The notes beneath the pieces were generated by a model. That model did no database searches, was not told the origin of the DNA, and worked only from the letters and a program-made list of their open reading frames with translations. Of a stretch of 64,000 nucleotides of DNA, positions 11,472 to 22,880 are shown piece by piece. Both the position numbers and the translations under genes were made by a program. This stretch comes from Macrostomum hystrix (lineage: Eukaryota; Platyhelminthes; Macrostomidae): assembly GCA_950097015.1 (NCBI GenBank), contig CATNEN010000008.1, positions 3,880,501-3,944,500 of the forward strand, in the 5' to 3' direction. The stretch's first letter is position 1; every line of letters starts with the position of its first letter.

Positions 11472-13645
11472 ATGCCAGATGAACTCGACGGAGCGGCTTC
11501 CGTGGGCCGGATCCGCCTCACCCTGTGGCAGTTCTGCGACTACACCACCGCCCACGGACTGGGCAGGTTCGGCGCTCAGGGCACCACACTGGGCCGCACC
11601 CTGTGGCTGTGCTTCCTGCTAGGCACCTACTCTGGCTTCACCTACCACATGTACACTCTAGGGGCCTGCAGTTCGTGAGTGTGCCGCTCTCAACCAGCCT
11701 GTCAACCTCGCTGCCGTTCGAGTTTCCCGACGTGTACTTTTGTCCCAGCGAGACGGTGACAATGAGCCGGGCCAGTCCTCACGTGAACATCTTCGATCTG
11801 ACGCGGCTAATCAATTGCGACGCCAGCTGCAGGAAGAGAATGAAGTTCGACATGTACTGGACGGAGGGCTCTGACTCGGCCGGGGTCAAGTACGCACCTC
11901 CTGCCCAGGGTCTGCTGGATGTGATCTCCGCTGTGGAGGAAAACATCACTCACGCGCTGCACTATGAGAACAATGGTGAGTCTGAGCATTCTTATTTGCT
12001 AGAGCAGTGGACTGTGAAGGCATCCGTTACCAACCCGAATATGTACCCCAGCTCATTCGAGTACTTATTTTACAGTTGATAAAACTGAAGCAATGGATTA
12101 TTTAGTGTCTTGTTCCAGGACACTTGGGCTGAGATACGAACTCCCGACCTCTCCCGAACTGAATCCCGAAAAAAACCGGTGAAATATTATAACAATTTTT
12201 TAGTAATTCAGCGAAAAGCCTTGTTGATAGAATGAAATTTTTTTACGAGTCTAAAACAATTCCACTGTAAAAAAATCATAAGCCTTTCAAATGCTTCTCT
12301 GCAGCGTTCTTCTACACCTGCCGCACGACACCAGACGGAGATGAGTACAGGGGCAACTTGTCCACTGCGCCTGTGTTTGACAGCAGTTTCATACTGGCTA
12401 AGTTAGATCCGCTTGATCCTTTCGTGAGCTCGATTTCCTGGGATAAGCTGCCAACCTACGCTTTGATAGGCTGAACAAATTTTCGAAGCCTCCTGAGCAG
12501 GAGCGCCTTCCGCCACCAGATCCCGTCACATACCTGATTCCGTCCTGGCGCACAGGGTGGAGCTTCGCCAGCTCTGGATTGTAAGTTTGAGCAAGTTCTG
12601 CTACTCTTTCTTAGAAATTCGCAACTGTGAGATTGAAATAAAAGCTCAGAATTTCAAGTTGAGTCTTTGTAGGCAAATTTTCATGTTTAAAGCCACAATA
12701 TTTTTCAGGGATTCAGTTAATCCGACGAAACTGCAGTCTACTGTTGACAGGGCGGAGAAGATCGTCGTATTAAAGGACATTCTGACAGTAGTTAACAGCA
12801 GCATGTAAGTATGCCCTAACAGATCTCGTTTGACTGATTACAAGTGGACCAATGAATGAGACACTGACCTTTGAACGAGCAACCCAGCAAGACTGCATCA
12901 ACCTGTACGCTGTTAAGAAGTTCATTCAGCACTGCAACTGCCTGCCCTCATTCCTGCCGGTCCCAAAGGAGTTTTACCCGACCTACCCCTACTGTTTCAA
13001 CAAGACTGACTTGCCTAGCATTGAAGAATCCGAAATGGGTGCTACATGCGCCGCGTGCATGCCATCTCCCGCTACCAGAAGGAGGCCCGTCCGCTGTGCA
13101 TGCAGCTCTGCCGGACCAACTCCTACTCAGTTCGACCGACAACCTACCCATGGCCCGGACTTACACTCGAGAAGTCGGTGCAGTTTATGCATAACAGCTT
13201 GGGCGACTGGTCCTATCCTTCCAACTTCCTGTACTCGAAGGGAACCTCTTCTACATGGATATCAGATCGAGGGAGGTGTACAACCAGCATTTCTGCATCG
13301 GAGCTTCTTGACTTCAACTACGAGCTGGACGTCATTGAGAAAAGTTTGGTCAAGCTGACCGTCGGTGCCATCAGCGACTTTGGACAGGAAATGACAGAGG
13401 AACAGTCCTGCACTATCAAGAACCTGATGGCTTGACTTCAATATCTGACGAACTCAAGCAATCCTTGCCTTCATTTGAACATGCCGAACTAATCAGAAGC
13501 AAATTGTTTGTCTTTAGGCGCCCTCGGACTCTGGTCTGGAATCTCAGTGCTCACCGCCTGCGAGGTAGTGGAACATTTTGTCTACCTGGCGATATCAATG
13601 AAGCAGAAAATCACCCGGAATCTCAAGCCTCCCACGCCCAGCTAA
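11472..13645 (+). pseudogene. DEG/ENaC paralogue A, broken and internally deleted
   Basis: Remains of a third copy of the channel found at 14822 and 24087. Exon-like blocks: 11472-11975 (WQFCDYTTAHGLGRFG, TM1), 12305-12580, 12709-12804, 12845-13435, 13518-13645 (ALGLWSGISVLTACEVVEH, TM2). There is a 2-bp insertion near 11660 (CTCTAGGGG against CTCTGGG in B). In block 2 the start of kringle 1 (TCRTTPDGDEYRG) runs almost directly into the palm segment (RFDRLNKFSKPP). The WSC domain, kringle 2 and most of the palm, about 500 residues, are therefore gone. A 4-bp deletion lies near 13037, and an extra base makes the TGA in the pre-TM2 region at about 13433. Splice signals are partly kept. The frame breaks could be assembly errors, but four together with the deletion argue for a real pseudogene. 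Confidence 0.85.
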
Positions 13646-14821
13646 AATAGATGAAAGGCCACTTATCAATTGATCGATCACTAATTCACTAATCAAAAAA
13701 CTTCACTACTCGCCCACTCCGCTGACACCTGTACGACCAACGTGCCGTCAGGGATGAATTTTGCCCGGTTGGCCAACCAACAACAACTTCATGGTCTCCC
13801 TGCAGTGGCCCCAAGTAAACAAACACACTTTTTAGACCATGATGTGTTTTACTGAACTCTGTGCTTCTATGCATGTTTTACTTAGAGCTGCAAATGTTTC
13901 TGACTTATAATCTTATTGCTTTAGATAACAGTAAACCGCATATTGCCATAGCAGAGAAAACTGATTGCTTTTGATCGTTCCATCTGCCTGGGAGACTGAG
14001 TGTAGAACACTTGAGACTGTGTAACTGTTTGACTGCTTTCTGAATCTTTCTTTACATTGCACCTTTAATAATTGTATGTACTTACCTCGTTGATTATTCA
14101 GTACTCGTACGTTCGCTTTGTTCATCGGACAATATTTTAAACATCGAAATAAAAAGCGATAATTGTCAATTGTGAAATACGAGTATAATGTGACAATAAG
14201 AAGATTTTTTTCTGCCCGTTTCAATATCAAGCTACATTATTTGCCAATAAAAAATTGTGAACTCATCCACTCGACAGAAAGCCAAGGTTACAGAGAGTAA
14301 AGATCTTGCTAAACGATTCCTACGACTTTATGTTGCTAAAAATAAACTGAGCAGTTGGTAGGCAGCCTCCGGTCTCCTAGCCAATGGCTGGCAGTCGATG
14401 CAGCCTGCCGTACAAACCTCATCAGAGCAGTTTTTACGAGCCCCTTCTTTTTTAAGGGGACTAATTATGATTAGGGATGATTCACAATGCCTCCTGCCTG
14501 CTCAGATGATAAAATAGTTTTTTATGCCTTGACTGAGCTAATCTTTACTGCACAAGCTGACAGGCTCATGCTCACAGGCTCATGCTCACAGGCTCATGGC
14601 TGTAGATTGTAGGCAGTAAAAATCAAATTATTTGGAGGACATTTTTAGATTACATTGAAACAGATCTGAACTTTTGGTTAACAAAAAATCTTGGTAAGTT
14701 TAAGTTACTATTTTTACTACGCTCGTAAGATGGTTACCACCGTACGAGTGTCTGCAACTTCAGTGGACTGGTAACCATGGTAACCACTACCACGCAATAG
14801 CCTTCAAACCACACGCAGGGC
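13646..14821. other. Spacer between DEG/ENaC A and B
   Basis: AT-rich, with no coding signal I can support. A short triplication of AGGCTCATGCTCAC lies at about 14555-14597. The promoter of gene B should be here, but I see no clear core element. Confidence 0.5.
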
Positions 14822-17800
14822 ATGAAAGACTCCCAGCAGGAAGACAGCGAGGTTCGCAACTCCTTGGCACAGTTCTGCGAATACACCACCGCCCACGGAC
14901 TGGGCAGGTTCGGCGCGCAAGCCACCCCGTTTGGAAGGGCCCTGTGGCTGTGCTTCCTGCTCGGCACCTACGGTGGCTTCACCTACCACATGTACACTCT
15001 GGGCCTGCAGTTCGTGAGTGTGCCGCTCTCAACCAGCCTGTCAACCTCGCTGCCGTTCGAGTTTCCCGACGTGTACTTTTGTCCCACGCATACTGTAACA
15101 ATGAGCCGCCTGGCCAGTCCAATTGATGGCGCCGAGATTTTGAATAACGTCAGCTGCAGCCAGGACTGCATGCTCAGGCGGCTGCTCTTTGAAATCTACT
15201 CGTTTGTCGAGGACAGCGCGCACAGCGCCACCACAGAGGCCCTGATTGACACCTTGGCCACTGTCGAGGAGGCAGTTCTGAACAAGCTCCAGCACGGAAA
15301 TTTGAGTAAAAATATTTATTTCTTTGTTATTTACGCTCGTAAAAAATATTAGAAAATGATATACAAAAACTACACTTTCAGCCACGAGCAACACCTGTCG
15401 AATGACAATCGACGGTGAGGAATACACGGGCAGTCAGTCGGCTGTTCCGGTTTATCACACTCTCTTTCTTGAGACGCAAAGTGCAAGTCTCTTGACAGTA
15501 CCCGACCAGCCCTACGTGACCTTCAGCAGCTGCATCAGCTGGAACGAGGCCGCCAAGGAGCTGAATGCGATGGGTCTGGGCCTGTTTGCTGACAAAATCC
15601 TTAGCGCAGGCTTCGCTGACGACGACAGCAAATGCAGGCAACCGCACGGCCTACCGCTGACCGATTTAGGCAGCTACGCAACGCGTGAGTGTTTTCACTT
15701 GTTTAGAAATTCGATCATCATTGAGCACATGCTTACTTTTATTATGAAACCTCTCTGATCAGATCCGGTCTCCAAGTTCATCGGCTGCATCAGCATGTCA
15801 ACTTGGATTGGCAATTCAACGTGCATAAAAACGAATGCCAGCGTCATGACTGTGGCCATGTGCGAGCAGTGCTGCTACAACAGCCAGCTCCAGTTTGCTG
15901 GCGTACAGGCATACGCATGCCACTGCTCAGATAGGATTCCTGCGGCAGTTGAGAACATTTTCCCGCCTGGTTCTGATAATCCCTGCTTAGAAAAATGTCC
16001 TGGCAATTTCGACCAGGTGTGCGGAGGTGTTGGAAGCCAACACAACGGTCACCCGGATGGCTTCTTATCGATCTATAAAGTGATCGAGCCAGGTGATCTT
16101 TCAGGTAAAATGATTTGATACATTTTTACTTTAGACGTTGGGACTAATGATAATTGACTCTCAGATTTATGACAAGCTTGTCGCGCTTAGTGTTCCAGAC
16201 ATCAAATGCTTATCTTTTCTGACTAGAATTACGGGAAAGTGACAGCAGCTAACTCGCCTCGGTGGTCGGTTGGCGATTGATTTCTCGTGTCAACAGCCTC
16301 ATTGGCACTGCGTTAGACTTAAGACTGTTTTTTTATTTTTTGCCTGATTAATTTTTCATTTAATAGGAAGCGCTCCGGGTTTGGTACTGCCGTTCCGACC
16401 GACCCTAGCTGGTCTCAACACCGGCCCTTACTGCTTCTACAGAGAGCGGGAAGGCAGCCTGACAGCGTCCTATTGCAACATTCCTTACTGCCGTGAGTCC
16501 AATAGATACAAAAATTAAGCTACCGTACAGTTAGTTTAAATTTATTATTAATTACTGATGAGTATCTGGGCTTGAATGAAGTAATTTTTATTTTAACCAC
16601 TGAGTTTTGGCTCTTAGGCCTGGTGGATTGGGGATCGGGATGAGCTGCTGGGTGTAGGTTTTAACTTGGCAGTTAATGCTGCAGTAGCAAAGTCCATATA
16701 AGTCTAGATGAGCATTACTCTCTTACTTCGCGACAGCAAGCACGTGAAATATGAAACGGAAATCATTAGTGCACCAATTCTGTTCAGGTTTCTAGTTCAC
16801 GCAGTAGAAATCCAAAAAGTAAAAAAAGTGTTTGACGCAATCAACTCGAAATTCTTAAGTAAGAAATTTCCCGGGATCATCTCTGCTACAATGAGCTCGC
16901 GTCGAAATTTCTTGAGTCTAGTATTCGAATACACTCAGTCTTCGACATCCGCAGAGATTTCAAATGACTTTGACTGCCTGCGATCTAACGAGGCCGCTCA
17001 GTCTGACGAAGTTCAACTGGCTCGCTACACCGGCCAGCAGAATGTGACGGAGAGCGGAGAGGCCTGCACAGACTGGCGCAGCTTCCGGGCGCTGGTGCTT
17101 AGCGGAGACCTGAAGTACAACTGGGACTTGAGCTACGCCACAGCCGGTGCTCGTAAGCTGTTTCTATTTGCATTGCAATTCCTCAGTGTACTCGTAGAAA
17201 CAACTTTTAGAATCACAAAACATCGGCATCGCCGAGATATTCAAGGAGTCTTGTCAGGGTGTCTGGTGGCGAAAGCCATCGATATACAGATTCAGAGCAA
17301 ATGATTTTGCAAAAAATTCACAATTTTGCAAATTCACAAAATTCACAACATAGAGGTTTGTACCGAGGAGTGGTAGTTGGCCTTGTCACCAGGGACTTCC
17401 ACATGAATCGGACGGCTTTGATTGTTAGTTCATGGGCGGAAAATGATTCAGATGGTGGACTTTCAGGAAAATTGGTCATTCGGTTTGGGAGCTCTCGTGA
17501 AATAGGCATTTGAAATAACCCCTGGTCTTTCCCTCAGGGTGAAAATAGAGTGGTCCTTCTACTGTTAAGGCTCACAACTCTGAGGAAATAGCAAACCCTT
17601 TAGGTAGGACGGACGCTAATAACAATTAATGTTTGGCAACCAAAAACTGTTATGCAAGGCAATTCGAACCGGTCATTAAACCGTTCATTTAACCCTAAAC
17701 CGTTCACATTCATTTGGGGCCGCATCAGGGGAGAGAAGGCTTGGGTGTTTCGCTTGCAAATTACCCCATGAGGGCCGACCCCGGAGTGAGCACATTGTCT

Positions 17801-20800
17801 CCTCGCTTTCTGTGGGTCGCAAAATAATTTGCGCTAGTGCACACATCCCGTTACGACTATTACATTATTAATTGCTCTCATTACAACATTTTTTACTTTG
17901 AGGTTTACTCAGTTCTGGTCTGAAATTTGTAAAACAATATTGCCCATTACTTGCAATCTTTTCACAGCTCGAGTTGCCAGGTTGGATGTTGAAACCTCAG
18001 ACTACACTCTGCGGGACGGCTTGCCGCTGCTCTACAATCACTGCCGCGCTGTCCGCCTGGTCGCCGACCTGATATTCGAACAGACCGACTCCACCTACCT
18101 CTACGTGTGAGTATTCCACGGTTGCAGAGTTGGGAAAAGAAATACGATTTAAATATCTCGAATTAATTTTTTTTAAATCAAGAAAATTCGCTCTCGCACT
18201 CGCTGTCTACACAGTCGCAAGATTCAAGAGTTCCCCACTGCTGCCTGTGCCTACACAAAGTCCGGCGAAGCCTTCATTGGACTCTGTAACGTGAAGTTCT
18301 GTTGTAAGTTTCTATTTTAAAAGCTCAAGGCACTCAACAGTCGGGACTGGGTCACTAAAAAATGAATTTCGGTTACAGACGAAACAATCGGCAGCCAGTA
18401 TTTTGCTACGGTGAGTCGTGTCGGTATCGACCTACTGTTGAGCAGATTTGGCAGCAATCTTGGCATCGGGTTCACGGGCTGCTTAGTGACAAAGAACGCC
18501 TGCCGCATTGACAACTTCACCACAATTGTGCATCCGTCCTATGGCATCTGCCACCGGTTCAGCAGCAGATCGCTTCAATTCGTGAGCACCGATGCCAGCA
18601 GCGCCTCTGAAGTTCGGCTGACATTCGCCTACTTCACCGACGCCACAGATAGTCGCGGTCGTCAGTTTGTCAGCACGAAATTTTTGAAAAATGCACTGTC
18701 GCACTGGACAACGGATCCGGACATTCGCGATGCCATGAGGGTTAGTTTACCAGTACTTATTTGGGGTTACCTGGAAGCCATGGTAGAGCGTTTTAACACG
18801 TCTGCCTCTCGCACCAAGGTCCCTGTGCTCGATTCCGCAGCGAGGCCACTTTAATTTGGGTTGAAGCCTCTGATTAGCTCCCTTTGTTCATCCTTTCTAA
18901 TTGCCCAGGTGATTGTTGTGCCCCCTGGTCAGTACCCCTGGACAGAGAGCGTTGTAACTGTGAATCCCGGGCAGCACATGAACATCATGATTCGCTACGA
19001 CCGAACTATTCGACACTCAAAGCCACCTGAGAGAGCGTGCCTGGCATCAGCCGAACCTATCGAGTACTACATGCCGAATTGGAAGTCTGCAGTCCAATTT
19101 TATAATAAGAGCGAAGAGTGAGCACCGACCCGCAGTGTAGAGTCTGTCTTTATTTTTGCTTCGCTAGAAAAAGCTATAAAATGAACCGAATTCAATGAAT
19201 TTTTAGAGAGTTCGTCAATTTGACAGCTTTTCGATCTGCTTCCAGCTGGGTGGAGAAAACTGACTTGCTCAGGGAGCTGCTCAGTGGACAAAACAACGGC
19301 AGGTTTGTACTTTTGTCTGCCGTACTCGGATTGCTCAAGGATGACATTGCTCAAGTAGTTAGCTACTTTAGTTAATCTACTTTAGTAGGCCCTGTGATTG
19401 CTATGTCTGGTAAGCTGTGTGGGTCGGTACAGTATGAGAATAATAATAATAATAATAATTGCAGGAGGGCTGCGGGCAATGGCACATCATTTAGTGACAC
19501 TAGACCCGCAGCCAGCGAGGAGGCAATTCTGCCCATTTCGCTGACTCCTGAGCACACAGATACTGTACGCAGGCACACGCTCACACAGGTGTGTACATCT
19601 GCCCTGACTTTCTCATCGTCAGGCAGTGTACACTTCAATGTGCCTTGGAGGTTGGCCCTCAAGGGCGTAAATTGCACGACAAGCCACCAAGCCTTCTCTC
19701 CGTGGCTGCGCCCCAAATAAATGTGGCCTCGCCGTGGAATCGAACTTAGGGACCGTGGTGCGAGAGGCAAACGCGATAACCGCTCTGCCACCGACCCCCT
19801 TCGTACAGTGTGATACATGAAACCGTCTCTGCCTTTCATTCGTGTAATCGTTGAACTTACTCATTCAACCACGCTGAAGTATCCACCGACCTTAATTCGC
19901 AGGTCTGCGATCTACGAGACAATGCGTTTCCCGGCTGCCACAGTTGAAGACTGCATAAGCGACTTTCTGGTTCGAAGGTTTTTATCAGTGTGCGGTTGCC
20001 TGCCATTGTTTCTGCCAATTCGGGTTGGTGCATTTCCGTCCGAAATCAATCGCTGCTTCAATGCCACATCGCTGGACAGCATTCGCAGCATGGGACAGTG
20101 CTACCAGCGGCAGATATACCAGCTGGCAGTGCTCTATAGCGAGGCTCGTGCCGCCTGCGTGCCTCTGTGCGAAACTCGCAGCTACTCGGTGAAGCTTGTC
20201 GCTTATCAGTGGCCGGAACTGTCCTCGCTAAATGCCTTCGAACTCCTCAAGAGCCACCTCACGGACTGGAACTATCCGAACAATTTCCTTGGTTCCAGGG
20301 GGCTTGCCAGCTTGTTCGCTCTGTATTCACAAGCGCGACTGGTCAACCAACTGGAGACGTCATTGGATGCGAGTTTAAGAAAAGAAATGGCTGTACAAGA
20401 GCTGTCTGATAACTTGACTTTCGCTGAAAAGAATCTCGTCAGGATTACAGTTCAGGCATCCAGTCTGTTTGGCCAGGAAATCAAGGAGGAGCCGTCATAC
20501 ACGAGCAAGAATCTGTTGGCTGATCTAGGCGGTGAGTAACAGAGAGTGTACGCATTTGTTGTGCGAGTATGTATTGAACCAAGCATAGCCCCATCGTCAA
20601 TGACATAAAGATCGCTTTATTTTTTTCCTGTCTTCTGAGCTGCAGGCAGATGGAAACTGATAGGTGAAGAACATCATTTGATGAATTCCTGGTTTTCTTT
20701 TTGGGAATTTATCACTTCCAGCAACTGCTGGGTGCCCCAATAATTAAGACGAAATTAGTAGAATTTGTAGATCTTACCTTCTTTAGTTTAGTTGTTTCTC

Positions 20801-22752
20801 TTGTCTCTCTTCGGTTGCTGCAGGCTTTGAAGTTCTGTCTGGTGTTTGGCTTCTGGTTGCCCTTCAGCTACCTGGATCGTTCGAATACAAGAGGAGTTAA
20901 CTTTTTCTCTTTGTTTCGGTTGCGGTTACAACGGATCAATAGTAATTAGGGAACCTAGGTTCGGTGTAGTGTCTTCCTGACTCCGATTTGTCGTTGACGT
21001 CGATTAACCAATAGTCACTTGTGGAGTGTGTTCCTTCTTACCAGCTTTGGTAGGTTCTAACACGAGTCTGGCGCTTACCCCTTTTTAGTAAATTCAATGT
21101 AATCACACGTCTGTGATTACGATTTAGTCGTTGGTTTAACGATTACTTGGAGAGGTTTAACTTAGCTCAATAAAAGACGTCTAATTAATCATTAATTAGG
21201 ATAACTCAAAGAACTCTTACCACAAGTCTTGGACCCGGAGTCCGATTCACTTCAGTCTCAGATTCCTTCTCTCCGTTTTCTCTTCTCGGCGAGACTCTGA
21301 ATCTGGGCTCGCTTCGGAGCTCTTGTATTTATAGAGAATCGGACCCTCTCGGTTCGATGAGTGCGTTCAAAGTACAGGTGTCAAACTGGTGTCAAACAGT
21401 TTGGGTCAACGCTTGACAACTTGAGACGTTAGACTTTTTTATAACTAAACTAGTAGAAGCGCAAAAAGATGGATTATCACTTTCTTGACCTTTTGATTGA
21501 TTTTGGGTAACCTAATTGGTGGGATTGTTTGTTGTCTATGACATGAAAATTTATTTGATACTATTAATAGTAGTCACATGACTTTTAATTTATTCGTTTC
21601 TCCTTTTTTGGTGAAATGAATCACATGCTGTACTTGTACGTTTTTTGGTTCGTATTTTCTAAAAATACTACTAAGCGGATGAGTAGAGTAGTTAGCGCAT
21701 GATTGGTTAAAATAAATATTACCGTAATTCTGCACTCTACACATTTTGCCGTTTCAATTTACAAGTTGAATCAAACAAACCACGCGTCATAAGGGGGCGA
21801 GTGGGTCAGCGGCTAACGTCGCTGCCTCGCACTCCAAAGGACGCTAGTTCGATTCACCCTTCAAGTCACGATTAATTTCGGGACTTGTTGGGGGGGTTTG
21901 GACAGTAGCGACCGGCGGAGGTGCACCATATTTCGTGCAATCAAAGCTTGAAATAATAGCTTCGCTCCTACATTCTGTGTGCCTGTTCTGCGTTGTGTGA
22001 GTTGTGTGCGTTGGCGCTGGGGCGTGAGACCTTGCGGGGGGTGGCTGGAGGGCGGGTGTACACCGCCGCGCGCTTTCTGGACTTCCGTCAGCGCGATTGG
22101 ATAAGTGTACACTCATCACCCGGCCCCCCTGAGGACTGATTTCTTATCAGCCTTCCGCCCCGGCTTGGTCTGCTATGTGCATGTGGGGCTGGGGTGGGGG
22201 GCACTGCTGTCTATTCTGGGTGCCTCCTGCCCTCCCCGGCTGGTCTGTGCTGCTGTGTGTGGTGCCTGCTCAGGGGAGGCGGCGCGATGGGCGCTAAGCG
22301 CCTAGTTCGCCGGTCTGGGGGCGTGCCGCTCCGTCGCTTGTGCGACAAGTGCCCCGAGCCCCCCTGCAAATAGATAGAGATAGAACCACGCGTCATGCGG
22401 AAACACCACATGATGTATTGCTGGTCCCACTTCCACCATATATTGCGGAACGTATAAAATCCGATTGGTAAATAGCAACTTTACTGTCTACGAGTACTTG
22501 CTCACAACTTTATTACGGGCTAGCTTTTAGTAAATTCCACTAGTTTTCTATCCGTATCCTAATCGCAACATCGCTCTCATGTCATTCATAGGCGCCCTCG
22601 GTCTCTGGTCTGGTGTTTCCGTCCTGACTGCCTGCGAATTGATCGAGCTGCTTGCCTACTTGGCAATCGCTTTAAGGCGCAAGGTCAATCGAAGAGATCC
22701 ACTGCAGAGAAAACTGAGCATTGCGACTCAGAAAGCACTGCAACGAGTTTAA
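14822..22752 (+). CDS. DEG/ENaC-family channel B with kringle and WSC ectodomain
   Basis: Predicted amiloride-type cation channel subunit, 1045 residues. Exons: 14822-15305, 15382-15684, 15763-16104, 16367-16492, 16955-17152, 17968-18106, 18215-18303, 18379-18740, 18909-19117, 19207-19302, 19903-20531, 22592-22752. Phases all agree. N-terminus: FCEYTTAHGLGR gating motif, then TM1 (WLCFLLGTYGGFTYHMYTL). The ectodomain starts with a kringle half (TCRMTIDGEEYTG, SCISW, KCRQPHG). A WSC domain follows on exon 3 (GCISM, MCEQCC, YACHCSD, CPGNFDQVCGG, LSIYKV). The kringle is completed on exon 4 (GPYCFY, YCNIPYC). Kringle 2 is on exons 5-7 (DCLRS, YTGQ, ACTDW, HCR, ACAYT, GLCNVKFC). The DEG/ENaC palm and finger follow (CRIDNFTTIVHPSYGICHRF), then a pre-TM2 cysteine cluster and TM2 (ALGLWSGVSVLTACELIE). 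Ordinary family members have 500-700 residues. Ligand and ion selectivity cannot be read from sequence. Confidence 0.9.
17206..17520. repeat. Dispersed repeat family D (copy 1)
   Basis: Contains ATCACAAAACATCGGCATCG, GATATTCAAGGAG, CAGGGTGTCTGGTGGCGAAA and further on CAGATGGTGGACTTTC and GGTCATTCGGTTTGGGAGCT. The same blocks in the same order occur at about 41.06-41.4 kb, and partly at about 29.03-29.21 kb. No coding potential or tRNA head was seen. It lies in intron 5 of channel B. Confidence 0.7.
17712..17785 (+). mobile_element. SINE-B body fragment
   Basis: TTTGGGGCCGC, GGAGAGAAGGCTTGGG and a degraded CAAATTACCCCATGAGGGCC correspond to the central SINE-B body. Lies in intron 5 of channel B. 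Confidence 0.6.
18768..18860 (+). mobile_element. SINE-B head fragment
   Basis: The tRNA-like head (GGTAGAGCGTTTTAACACG, CTCGCACCAAGGTCC, GTGCTCGATTCCGCAGCG) is followed by GAGGCCACTTTAATTTGGG and then stops. Lies in intron 8 of channel B. Confidence 0.75.
19437..19802 (-). mobile_element. SINE-B, near full length
   Basis: On the minus strand: head with GGTGGCAGAGCGGTTATCGC and B box GTTCGATTCC, body GGGCGCAGCCACGGAGAGAA, CTGACGATGAGAAAGTCAGG and ACACACCTGTGTGAGCGTG. The end is GTGTCACTAAATGATGTGCC and an (ATT)n tail at 19437-19457. Lies in intron 10 of channel B. Confidence 0.9.
20532..21777. other. Large last intron of channel B, unassigned part
   Basis: No exon is expected or found here. 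The stretch from about 20940 to 21360 is complex and unique-looking (AATAAAAG near 21170, a TATTTATAG near 21325) and could be a solo LTR or another decayed element. I cannot find matching flanking repeats to prove it. Confidence 0.35.
21778..22396 (+). mobile_element. SINE-C, ~593 bp, with 13-bp target-site duplication
   Basis: The direct repeat AACCACGCGTCAT is at 21778-21790 and again at 22384-22396. Between them the element starts with a tRNA-like head (GGGGGCGAGTGGGTCAGCGG as A-box region, CTAGTTCGATTCACCC as B box). It continues as a GC-rich body and ends in a TAGATAGAGATAG tail. Head, tail and duplication together indicate a recent retroposition. It differs from SINE-A and SINE-B. It lies in the last intron of channel B. 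Confidence 0.88.
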
Positions 22753-22874
22753 AAGCAACCGCTTAACAAAAAAGCTTTCCATTTTAAAACACACGCAAAC
22801 TTTGCTTGTTTACCATTGTGACTTTGTTGGTGTGTCCTAATCTTTCAACTCCAACTTTTTAATGCTTGCTTGCT

Positions 22875-22880
22875 AATAAA
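22875..22880 (+). terminator. Polyadenylation signal of channel B
   Basis: AATAAA 123 bp after the TAA stop at 22750-22752, in AT-rich sequence. The first such hexamer I see in the 3' flank. Confidence 0.6.
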
